The notes under the pieces were generated by a model. The model was not told the DNA's origin and made no database searches. It worked only from the letters and a program-made list of their open reading frames with translations. A stretch of 64,000 nucleotides of DNA from Argopecten irradians (lineage: Eukaryota > Mollusca > Bivalvia > Pectinida > Pectinidae). Shown here one piece after another: positions 47,891 to 60,300 of this stretch. Within the stretch, counting starts at the first letter, position 1. Each line of letters opens with the position of its first letter. The stretch covers positions 30,126,980 through 30,190,979 of the forward strand of contig NC_091144.1 in the NCBI RefSeq assembly GCF_041381155.1. The letters run 5' to 3'. Made by a program: the position numbers and the translations under genes.

Positions 47891-50213
47891 ATGGCTTCAG
47901 CTGTAACCCTCGTCCAGGGCGCTAGTCGAGGAATTGGTCTTCAGTTTTGTAAAACGATACTAAAACGTCATCCAGGCAGTGTTGTGATTGCAACTTGTCG
48001 TCAACCAAACAGTTCAACAGGACTTCAACAACTGAAAGCTGAGAATCCCGATAGGCTAGATTTATGTGAACTAGATGTCACCAAAGACGAACAAATCGGA
48101 AACGTGGTAAAATTTACTAAAGAAAGACATGGAAAGTTGGACCTTCTGATTAACAGTGCGGGAATGCTTCATACAAGTGGGAGAGGAGAAACAAGTCTGC
48201 GAGATGTCTCAAGGGAGGTAAGTTATAGATGGTTTAGTATAACTTCCTATTAACAGCCAAGGCCATTTAAGGACGTGCCAGGTTAAGGTTGGAGGAGTAC
48301 CTGGAGAAATACCACCGCCCAGTTTAGTCAGTACCTGGCAATTGGATTTATACTCTCGACCCAAAGTTGGATTCTTTGTGGTAATATGTCGAAAAATCTT
48401 TTGTGCTTTGTAATGATACAAAATATACATGTAGGTATATGACTAAAATTAGTGTCTAAATATCTATCTAAACTGTGCCAGCAGTTTTTGATAGTTTTTT
48501 GGGAAATTTCAATATTACCAGTAATGGTAACAGTTAATGGTAACATACACATTAATATATCACATTTCTCTTTAAAGATAAATCAAGTAGAAGCCAGATC
48601 TTGGCCCTGTAGCATTCTAGTGCTATGAAGGTTCATTCAAATAAGTCTGCTGTCAACTGTCAAATATAACAAAGATTTTTAAAATGATTTCTTTTAAATA
48701 TTGGGCTAATAGAATAATCTAGCATGAAGGGCTACCAAGTTACTCAAGTGAATGACCTTGACCTACATTCAAGGACAGTCACATAACTACCAAAATAGAA
48801 TTTACTGGGGTCATTTTTTTGTGATTTCAGACAAAAACGAGAAAACAAAATACAAGCAATTCAGATTAACCCAATTTGGAGAAGTAAGAGTATATGATTG
48901 AACCATTTTCTCGATAATTACATTGATGGCCTATATGTTACTACTTAACCAAATTTTGACAATTCAAATATTTCTGGATCAAATTTTCACAATCATCAAT
49001 CATCCCTATGAAAATAACCTACTTTACTTGATTGTGGATGTTTTCCTTTTTATTCCACAGGGTCTTATTGACACATTTAACACAAACACGGTAGGACCTC
49101 TCTTGATGGCTAAACATTTTGCCCCACTTCTCAAGTCAGGTTCTGGATATTTTGGAATAAAGTCTCCCGATTCTAAAACTCAACACACTTCAATTCTAGT
49201 CAACATGTCCGCCAAGGTCGGGTCAACCACAGAAAATCGTAAGTGCTGTGTGGTTGCTGATATTCATGAGAGGTTTAATTTTGCTAAATGCAGATTCGTT
49301 CAAATTTGCAAGATTTATGAAAATCATAGTTTAAAATATTACAGCCTGTCGTATGACATCCTCGATACAGCAGGGGTTACTATTACTGACGTTATATCCA
49401 CACCTAGACTATCTCATAGTAAAACTGAAGACCGTTCAGACAGGCCAGTGACAGGCCTTTGAAATCTACAGAGAGAGTGACACCACCTTTAAAGCCACAC
49501 AGTCAACTACAGTATATTGTTATACATTTCTCTTGATATACATCAATGACTAAATTACCAGCTCTGTTTTGTCGTCTCCAGTTTTACTATGTCAGATATA
49601 GTCCAGAGGTGGCTATAACGTCAGTGATAGTAATCCCTGGAATATCGAGGATTGTCGTATAAATGACACTTTCAAAAGTTGCAAAGATAATTTAAGTAAA
49701 TAAACCCCCATGAATAAGTTCCAAATGGTAAATTGTGAAATTTTATACCTGTGAAAGTTTATACCTGTGAAATTTTATAACTGTGAAATTAAAATTTTTT
49801 ACAGTAAACATATTTCTTCTCAGTTTGATATTTTTACTTTTTACTTTAAAATAATAAATACTCATTATAATGTGAAGAGTTTTTGTAAGTGTCAAAACTG
49901 AATCAAATTATTCTTTTTAAATATGATTTCAGAGCTTGGAGGATGGTACAGTTATCGAATGTCTAAAGCAGCCCTAAACATGTGTAGTAAAAACTTGAGT
50001 ATAGAATTAGGTCGGGGCAGCAAACCTGTCATATGTGTTTCCCTTCACCCAGGGACTGTCGACACTGACCTGTCACGACCGTACCACAAAAATGTGCCAA
50101 AGTTATTCACTACAGAATACAGTGTAGACTGTCTGATGGACGTCGTGGAAAGTTTGACAATGTCAGACACAGGCAAGTTTTTCCTTTATGATAGAACAGC
50201 GTTTCCTTTTTAG
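47891..50213 (+). CDS. C-factor-like short-chain dehydrogenase/reductase
   Basis: A classical-type SDR of the C-signal/sniffer-like group, an NAD(P)-dependent oxidoreductase of unknown substrate, probably cytosolic. Exons 47,891-48,217, 49,061-49,238 and 49,933-50,213 join at phase 0 and phase 1 with GT-AG ends, giving 261 residues, a normal length. An in-frame TGA sits 12 bases before the ATG. Motifs: 'VQGASRGIG' cofactor loop (8-16), 'CELDV' (59-63), 'LLINSAG' (85-91, where NNAG is usual), 'FNTNTVGPL' with the structural Asn (115-123), catalytic Ser in 'LVNMSAKVGS' (S159), and YxxxK in 'YSYRMSK' (Y176, K180), then 'SLHPGTVDTDLS'. No signal or membrane segment. Intron 2 contains a TIR element (49,358-49,652). 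Confidence 0.92.
49358..49652. mobile_element. 'CTCCAGGGGTTCCGATCACT' family, diverged copy 5
   Basis: Left 'atcctcgatacagcaggggt', right 'aatccctggaatatcgagga'; the interior 'ctatctcatagtaaaactga' is shared with the family. In intron 2 of the dehydrogenase. Confidence 0.75.
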
Positions 50214-50460
50214 ATTGACTCTGTGAATGAAACAGAAGGAAATGTGTCGCTCATAGGAAATTATGCAGTACAGTGGACTTCCAATAATCCGGACTCAGAT
50301 AGTCTGGGAAACTCACAGTCTTGGACCCGATGACCATAACGTTACATAGTGACTAAGAAAACAGAATTCAGCAGTCCTAAAAACTTGTAATCTTGACAAC
50401 TTTAACTTTGAATGGATCAGGAAGTGTCCATATTAGGTGTCCGGATCATTGAGGGTTCAC

Positions 50461-50649
50461 TATTCCGTCTTTGCATATTACAGAGTTAGCTCCCTTGTGG
50501 GTAGGTTTTCATCATGATGTCATTATTTTATGGGTGCAATTCCTGTCGTTTTCTGCGTTAAGTGTGACGTTACGCTCCCAAACACATGACGTCACAATCA
50601 ATACCTACCTGCAAGGGCAGATAACTCTGTTATATGCAAATACGGAATA
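50461..50649. mobile_element. 'TTTGCATATTACAGAGTTA' TIR element, copy 2
   Basis: Left 'tattccgtctttgcatatta', right 'ttatatgcaaatacggaata'. Starts about 250 bases after the dehydrogenase stop codon. Confidence 0.85.
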
Positions 50650-50889
50650 TGTTTATAAACACCTGATATGAAATGAATCACTAGTGTAGTTTATGGATGA
50701 AATATGAATGTGTTAAGTATTTAAGAAAGAAGAGTATAAAATTTGTTAAAATTAATTTATTTTGTTGTCTTTGATATGAGTTAACAATGTGCAAAACGTA
50801 TTTTAAAACTTGATTTGCTCAGGAATGATAATAGGAGATTTTTTTGAAAAATAGCATTTCTCTGTGAAAACTTTTAACAAGTTTTTGCA

Positions 50890-53000
50890 AAAGAATGTGT
50901 ACACAAGAAATCTATTTTCTGGTGAGAGAAATTAATACCAAACCATCACTATTTATTTTAGACTTTATTGGAAGAAAGCAGTCTGAGAAATCACAGCATT
51001 TTATGCAATGCTGCTTTTCAATATATCTATATTTTAACATATTTTACAATCCAACACCATTGAGTATCTATATGACAGTCGGTTTGGAGTGTTAGATCCT
51101 ACACTCATTGATGCACAAAAATAATGTCTAAATATCTTACACTAAGAATTTCCTATATTCAGACAAAGTGGATGATCTCTTGCCAGGTTTTCTTTGCTAT
51201 ACACCAATTTTAATAATTAATAACATAAGCAGTACTATTAAGAGTATTAACATCATACAAATTTATCTCTCTTACACTAAGAATTTCCTTAATTAGACAA
51301 TGTTGATGATCTCTTGCCAGGTTTTCTTTGCTGTACACTAATTTTGATAATGAATGACATAAGCAGTATTATTAACACCACACAAATTTATACCCAAACA
51401 AACCGATAAAGTCTATTAACTTAATTATGTAATCTGGATGCATTTTAAACAATAGCATATGAAATATGCAATCAGTAAACGCTTTTCTTAACCTATTGCA
51501 AAATGTACAAAAAGTGGTTATAAGTTTGCTTGTTTCAAAAGGAATGCAATCATTAATACCTCTACTAAAATATTGAATTTAAATGCAATGACATATCAAA
51601 TATAACATAATAAATGAAAACTTTCCTTAAACCTTTTCTGGAATGTATAGAAAGTGTTTATACGTTTGCTTGTTTCAAAAGGAATGTGATCGTTAAAACT
51701 AAAATATGATAAGTTGAACATGACGGGCATATATAATATGACATACCTGATATTTGTAATTTGTTCTTATATGACATACTGATGCCATATATATGATTGT
51801 GTAGTATAAAAAATATCGGAGATATTAACCCTGGTATGGCCATCTTTACCCTTCAAAAATTAAAATGTAAATCAGTGATGATGAAAAACGAACAACTTAC
51901 TCCTTAACATAAAAAGTGTGCCTTAAACTATTTGGAATGCATCTAAATTCTACGATTGAAATTTAAAAAAAAAATAAAATTACTGTATTCGACCCAATAA
52001 GTGTTTGTTGAAAAAATGAAGAGTGCCTAATAGTACCAAATATGTGTTAAATCTTTTACAAAATGATATTGCATAAAGTAAACTATTCATCAGTTTGCAA
52101 AGGAAATCAAATAGAGCTACGTAAAGGTACATGGTTTTAATACTTTTTTCTGTATTATGTCGAGATAAGTGAGATGGAGGCCTCAAAATGGGGGAGAGGT
52201 GCTTATAGGGATGAGGGGGCTTACTGGAATGAATACAGCAGGCATTGAAATATATGTACTCTATATGTAATTAATGTGCATGTATACATTTCAAATAACC
52301 AATATATAATGATTAAGGACATGTTACCATGGTTATCAGTATGTCAGAGGTCAAACCTTTAATATGACTAGAGTTCTTTAAATATATAATCTTGTATATA
52401 AGATTTTCACTGTGTATTTACATCACAGTCTATGACAAAATCTTTGATGATAGTTTGAGATGATGGAATTGTTACACACAGGAAGCAATGACATTCTATT
52501 GCAGTTATATAGAAAAAATAAAAAAAAGAACTAAAGTAAAGCAGTATGATAATGCTGTTTATATTCAAGCACTAAAATGAAGAGCTTATATACATAACTT
52601 TGCAGTTAAAATGGTGTAAAAAAATTAATTAGAGATTCCAAAAAGGAAATTAGTTGGTAGAAAAGTTCTTCATTCAAAAGTGTTTGAAATCTCAGAAATT
52701 TAACATATTTGACCACTTGATTCTATAAAGCAATTAAAAATAATAATGCACATGATTCTGTGGGTTCATCAACTGTCGTAAACTAGTATACAAACATGCC
52801 ATTTATTACTTAACAAAACAGTAGCCATTTTGATTCATTTGAAATTTTTGTGACTTGTAGCAGATTTCAAACAAAAAAAATAAGTTTATTTTAAGGTACA
52901 TTTATAAAAGTGTAATTGCATGTATATAATAACTCCATAACAACTGAATTTGGAATGTTTTCAGTGATACAGTTCAAAATACTCATGGACATCTGTATAT
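50890..53000. other. Intergenic between the dehydrogenase and ERGIC1
   Basis: AT-rich. Contains two imperfect direct duplications, about 125 bp at 51,135-51,385 ('cttacactaagaatttcct', 'gatgatctcttgccaggttt') and about 140 bp at 51,480-51,720 ('gtttgcttgtttcaaaagga'), plus a TIR element at 51,981-52,239. No supported gene. Confidence 0.5.
51981..52239. mobile_element. 'GACCCAATAAGCGCCC' TIR element, copy 3
   Basis: Left 'tactgtattcgacccaataa', right 'gggcttactggaatgaatac'. More diverged than copy 1. Confidence 0.6.
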
Positions 53001-53004
53001 CGTA

Positions 53005-53285
53005 TAACAACTTACACTAAAGGGAGGTAATCTAACAGTATAATGGTGTAGTACACTAAGGGGGGATAATTCAATAGCATATCATACAGTTGTAATATTG
53101 GAAAAAAAACTTACACGAAGGGGAGGTTATTCAACAGTATGTCATGCCATTGCAGTATAGGAAATTTACATTAAAGGGGAGATAATTTAACAGTATACCA
53201 TACTGTTGTAGAATTGTATTGAAACACCTTCAAGAGGAGGAAATCCAACAGTATTCCCAGTATACAATGCTGTTGAAGTATAGCA
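53005..53285 (+). repeat. About 60-65 bp degenerate tandem repeat
   Basis: About four units, each with 'acactaa(a)ggggagataatt', 'caacagtat' and 'tacagttgta'-like blocks. Confidence 0.6.
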
Positions 53286-54137
53286 GAAAATGTCTTGGAA
53301 TATGATTTTACGAACCGCATGTAAAAAGTGAAAACCACAACACTATGAATAAGATCTATATATAAAAACCACACCTGGTGGTGCTGTACATAAAATAATG
53401 TTAGGTAGACGTTTTCCAGTGAAAGAATGTATAAGTTAGGAATGTTACATTTTAAACAAAGTCACCATTCAAACATAAAATTCTAAAAAAAAAAAAAAAA
53501 AATAACCTAAAATATAATAAACGGAATGAATATTTTGAAAATATGGAATACATAACAGTTCATACATAAAATCATAACAATGCCTTCAAGTCTTGAGCAC
53601 AACCAATCTATGATAATAATCAGCAGGATTCGAACAGTCATATGTTGCTCTTCAGGGTAACCTACAGTTCACACATCAGAATTGCCATGTAATTATTTAC
53701 ATGAAGGCATACATATTTCCATTGTATGAGGTTATTTTTTTCTGTATGAATTTCCATGATTTACATGTACGTTACATTGTATAAAATCTTAAATCTTAAT
53801 CTATGACCAAAGTTGATAGTAGTTTTATATATAAATGCGTTTCCAACATTTACCCATATGTACAATAAATTGTATCATTCAAAATTCAAAATACATGAAT
53901 TTAAACAATTGATAGAGAACCTTAAACCTAATGCAATATAAAGCTGCAGTGCTATATCCTGTCACCTTGTTTTAAACCAGAAATATATATATATGAACAT
54001 AGTTAAATACATGTATATGCTAATATAAATATTTTAACTACTAATGTATCTAAATAATCTTTTCTAGCAAACCGTAGGGTTACAGTCTTCAACAGAAAAA
54101 GTATCAGTAACATGTAATTGTCTTCCTATACATGACG

Positions 54138-54162
54138 TATATATATATATATATATATATAT
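54138..54162. repeat. (TA)n microsatellite
   Basis: About twelve uninterrupted 'ta' dinucleotides just downstream of the ERGIC1 stop codon (minus strand), so possibly in its 3' UTR. Confidence 0.9.
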
Positions 54163-54355
54163 TTACTTTAAATCTGAACACCTCATTCAAAATAACTCTT
54201 AACAGATATCAAACAAAGAAGCAATAAAAGTTATCTTTCTAAATTAAAAAAATTAAAATCTTGAAAAAAGTGGAATGTCATTTTGAACAGTGCCGTATAT
54301 ATAAGTAAATACTGTCATTGATTGTGACCTAATGTTTTTCTAAAAATTGTTAAAA

Positions 54356-57300
54356 TCAGCTCTGCTTCCCGATTTCCAATTTTCTAATGATTTCTGATGC
54401 CGTGAAGATACACGAGTCTATGATTCCAGCTACTGTGAATGTTCCTCCTATGATAGCACAAATCTGTAAAATCAAAACAATATAAATCATAGCCAGCAAA
54501 TCTTACTGATGTAAAATCAAAATGGGACTAAATAGTATAAATCATAGCCAGCAAATCTTACTGATGTAAAGTCAAAACAGGACTAAATAGTATAAATCAT
54601 AGCCAGCAAATCTTACTGATGTAAAATCAAAACAGGACTAAATAGTATAAATCATAGCCAGCAAATCTTACTGATGTAAAATCAAAACAGGACTAAATAG
54701 TATAAATCATAGCCAGCAAATCTTACTGATGTAAAATCAAAATGGGACTAAATAGTATAAATCATAGCCAGCAAATCTTACTGATGTAAAATGACTAATA
54801 GTAAAAATAGCCAGAAATCTTAAAATGGGACTAAATAGTATAAATCATAGCCAGCAAATCTTACTGATGTAAAAATCAAAATGGGACTGAATAGTATAAA
54901 TGATAGCCAGAAAATTGTACTGATGTAAAATCAAAACGGGACTAAATAGTATAAATCATAGCAGCAAATCTTACTGATGTAAACAAAAGACAATAGTATA
55001 AATCATAGCCAGCAAATCTTACTGATGTAAAATCAAAACAGGACTAAATAGTATAAATCATAGCCAGCAAATCTTACTGATGTAAATCAAAACAGGACTA
55101 AATAGTATAAATCATAGCCAGAATCTTACTGATGTAAAATCAAAACAGGACTAAATAGTATAAATCATAGCCAGCAAATCTTACTGATGTAAAATCAAAA
55201 TGGGACTAAATAGTAAAATATAGCAGAAATCTTATGATGTAAAATCAAAACAAGCTAAATAGAAAATCTACCAGAAATCTAGATGTAAAAAAAACAGGAC
55301 TAAAAGTAAAATCATAGCTGACTGTAAAATCAAAACAGGACTAAATAGTATAAATCATAGCCAGCAAATCTTACTGATGTAAAATCAAAACAGGACTAAA
55401 TAGTATAAATCATAGCCAGCAAATCTTACTGATGTAAAATCAAAACAGGACTAAATAGTATAAATATTAGCCAGCAAATCTTACTGATGTAAAATCAAAA
55501 CAGGACTAAATAGTATAAATCATAGCCAGCAAATCTTACTGATGTAAAATCAAAACAGGACTAAATAGTATAAATCATAGCCAGTAAATCTTACTGATGT
55601 AAAGTTAAAAACAGGACTAAATAGTATATAAATCATAGCCAGCAAATCTTACTGATGTAAAATCAAAACAGGACTAAATAGTATAAATCATAGCCAGTAA
55701 ATCTTACTGATGTAAAATCAAAACAGGACTAAATAGTATAAATCATAGCCAGCAAATCTTACTGATGTAAAGTAAAAACAAAAAGGGAATCTACTGAAAT
55801 AGACTAAATAGTATAATCATAGCCAGCAAATCTTACTGATGTAAAGTTAAAAACGAAAGGACTAAATAGTATATAAATCATAGCCAGTAAATCTTACTGA
55901 TGTAAAACAGGACTAAATAGTATAAATCATAGCCAAAATCTTAGGACTAAACAGTATAATTCATAGCCAGCAAATCACACTGATGTAAAAATCAAAATGG
56001 GACTAAATAGTATTTAAAATCATAGCCAGCAAATCTTACTGATGTAAAATCAAAATGGGACTGAATAGTATAAATGATAGCCAGAAAATTGTACTGATGT
56101 AAAGTTAAAACAGGACTAAACAGTATAAATCATAGCCAGCAAATCTTACTGATGTAAAATCAAAACAGGACTAAATAGTATAAATCATAGCCAGCAAATC
56201 TTACTGATGTAAAATCAAAACAGGACTAAATAGTATAAATCATAGCCAGCAAATTGTACTGATGTAAAATTCGAAATGCTTAAATCATCTACAGAATTTG
56301 ATGACACCTTACATTTTACATGGCTTGATACTCAGTTTATCACTTGGCAATAAAGGAGTTTCAAAATAAAATGTCACAATCTTCGGAAAGTTGGACTTAT
56401 CATTGGTACCTTGGTAAATTGTTCTTAACCTACATCCTCGTGGTATCCAGAAATCAACATATTGCACATTTTATTTGCCAAGTAATAAGAGACTGAACAG
56501 TTAGTTTTCCTGAGGTTTGGACCACATACTTGAATACAAGCATGTTGATGATCACTCCTTCTGGAGTATTGAGGATGTGACACAGAGAAAGTAAAATATC
56601 TGAAAGACAGCATTGTCCCTGTGTATCTCTAGACAAAGAATGACAGGAATCAAACCCTGCAGCCACAATCCACACCATCCCTCCTCAAAACTGCTCAACA
56701 GACTTTAACTTATGATTTTGCAAACATTAATAAGAAAGATGAATCCGGATCCACATAAAATATGTTAATTACAACATAAAGTTAATGTATACTTACCGTT
56801 GTAAGGAATGTGTAAAATGGTTTCCTTTTCTCGTTGTATCGTACAGTGATGGGGCTGAGGTCGTATCGGAACCAGATAGCTGGCATGACCCTCCCTCCAT
56901 GTCCGTACTGTAACATATCCTGTTATAAAGGCAATGGAAAAGATGTTACAAAATATCAATTATCAGAGAATCAAACAAGAACAAACGATAGATACCTATC
57001 TATAAATATGAACGGGAGTTAAATGGGTGTCATAATATACCAGTTATCCCAGTATCAAACAAATTTTTTTTCTATCTATGCTTTTTGTTTGTTTGAGTTA
57101 TACAGCCCATCAACAACTAATTAGGTCATTTAGGGCCAATCTACAGGTCCAATTATCTATATGCTCTCATTTTCCTCTTTCAAAGAGGAAGATACTAGAT
57201 TGTAACTTTTGTAGGTTAAGATGCTATAAATATTAAGGGCAATAAGGGGAGATAAATAAGTCTATAAATAAATATAAGGGGAGATAAATAGGTCTATAAA

Positions 57301-60300
57301 TATTAAGGGGGGATAAATAGGTTTCTAAATATATAAAGGGGAGGTAAATAGGTTTATAAATACTAAGGGGAGATAACTAGGTTCATAAATGTAAAGGGGA
57401 GATAAATAGGTTTATAAATATAAAGGGGAGGTAAATAGGTTTCACGATACACCAGTGTGCATAACAAAGCACGAAACAATAATGTTTATGGAGAAATATA
57501 CATTGACTTTATTTTACAATAATTGAGAAATAAATTATTCAAACTTGTATAAACCATTCTTACTGGCCCAAATGATTGTGAGGAGCCTTATTATGGAAGA
57601 AATCCAGAGGATTACCACACAAACAATCTAATTAGAATTAAACTTTAATATGATGCTCTATAATACACTCCAATACATGTTGTAACAACACTCTTTCCGG
57701 GATCATTTTCAGCTCTTATTTGTACGTATTAAATTGAAACCTATACATTGAAAGTATTGTAATTTTCAAAATGTTTGTAACTTTTGTTGGTGAAAATCTC
57801 TTCTTGATTCATGAGCATGAAAAATATGGCACATAGAGGTGACTTACTCTGTGAGAGTATGTATACTGGTAGGGAAAATGGATGTTTCCTTTGATGTCCT
57901 CATAAACAGTGGGAACAATCTTCACTATATAGTCATGTGTGTGTATGGCTGGAAAAACAAAAGTGACAAATAAATATACACTGTACAGTAAAATAGCAAA
58001 GGGAGAGAAGAGATGATTTTACAACGCATACCGGTAGTTGTATTATGAGATGAAAAAAAATAACATACATGTAATGAGATACAATTAGATGTGTATAACA
58101 GAAATATTTTGATTTTACCCACTTCCATTGTCTAGAATAATAAATCATCTGAACAAGATGGCTCAATTGTGTACGGGTGTAGTTTTAATGCTGTTGCTAT
58201 TTCAAAAGTTTAACCTTGACTTACCATTAGCTTGTAGTCTATCCACATTTTCTAGAGGATTGAATGAGCCTTTCACAACCTGTAAATATCAAAATGTAAA
58301 TGAGAAATCAATTAATAATAATGTTATGATCATTGTATAAATGGTTGTGTAAATGATTTTCAAATAAGTAGTTCTATAATTACATGCACAACCCTTAACA
58401 GCTTCAGCAAAGAGAGTTGAAGAAATTAGTTTGTGTTTTATGCCTACATATAAGGAATCTCCATAGAAATTATACCTGGTAACAAAACAAATGACGGTTA
58501 ATTACATACTGATATTATTCACTCTGCCAAAAAGACAAAACATGAAGTATCAAAGTGTTGTATGTAAGAAATACAGTATATGCTATAGATATGTCATTGA
58601 TAAAAGAAATTTTTCTTTCATATTATCAAGAACATAATTTACCAATATTAATGAATCACTTTTAGTAGACACATATGAACTTACCTTATCTTCTTGTACA
58701 TCCATGCCAAACCGAACCTTGTGAATGATGTGTGTCATATCTGGGTTTTGTGGTTGAACTTTAGATGAATGTGTGGATACATGGAAATTTCCTGGTATCT
58801 ATTAACAGAAGTAAAGTAACAACGAATAATAAAATTAGTCTGGCCTCAGACTCTAAGTGGTTGGTTTAAATAAGGATTAACATGAATAGATTTTTTATGT
58901 TATGGAGATATAACACAAAAATCTTAGTGTACTCTAAATAAACCGCAAAGCAGTTTATGATGAGAGTACACTCAGATTTGTGTTATATCTCCATAACTAT
59001 AAAAAATCTATTCAAATTAATCCTTATAATTCAATTTAGTAAAGATAATCTCTTCAATATTCAAAATTCATTTTGGGACTCTTTTGTCTATGAAATCATT
59101 ACGTCGTAATCTCAGCTAATCAGAAGCAACGTTACAAACGGCGACGCCATTTTTTCCTTTATGGGCTGTTAAAGTAAATTTTTTTGAGCCAATGAAAATC
59201 CTCTTCACAAGCAAAATTGAATTATTACCCAGATAAACTGATACTAATACTGCAAAATCTCCTGTAGTAAGAAACTAATTACACAGGCAATGTCCGAGAT
59301 AAAAGCATCAAGTTAAAATTTAGATAGACTTTTAATTTTCTGGAGAAAAGGTTTCTTCAAAAGGTAGAGGCATGTTGTGCCTACCTAACTTCAATGTACA
59401 TTTAATTTCACCACAAAAAGTGCAAAGATTGCATGAGTATGCAAATCAGTTTAGGAGGATAACACAGTCAACCTATACAAATTGTCAAACTACTGATTTT
59501 TAGCAGGATGTTAAATCTCTCATTTAAGAAAATAGATGTGTTGAACCGATTATCACACAAGTAATTAATTGATATCAGATAATGAGATTAAGTCCAGATT
59601 ATAAAAAATGAAGTTGAAACAAAATGTACCTTATTTACAAGAAAGTGACTCTCCATCCGACAGCCTTCAGAACTGTCCGTCGCCAGATCAAACTTTTGTG
59701 TATTGTCTTGGAAACCAACCTCATGTCTCCCCATATCATCCTGTATATCTAACCCAAGATCTGTGGAAAAATAACAAGTTAACAATCCTTATGTTATACA
59801 TACTCTCCATATATTGTTCAAAAATTTCCACGGAATGTAGAACCAATGGTTACCAAACAGACCAGCTGATATCCAGGAGATCAGAGTTCAATTCCAGGTA
59901 GGGCCCTTGAAAGAGATTCATGAGTATCTTCCCTATTCTATCAAAATGCCTAGGTAGATCAAAATGCAAGGGGTTCTTGAGCTGCCAAATTAATCCCTGT
60001 TCCGTCTTGCATATTAAGGAGTTATCTGGCCTTACGGGTAGAACTTAATTGCGACGTGTCATGTATTGGCTAGGTCAACGTCATATCTGTTAGAGAAAAC
60101 GACCCGAATTTCACTCACAAAATCATGAAGTCACTAGAAATAAGCTATTTCTGAGATATTTCTGTAATGTGCAAAGACGGAATGCCATGAATTATTTTGG
60201 TTTGACAAATTAACTTTTAGTCATAGCTCAAAAGACAATTTAAGCTAGGCTTCAATACTATTAATCTGTTCTCTATAGTCATAATGGTCTTCATATATGC

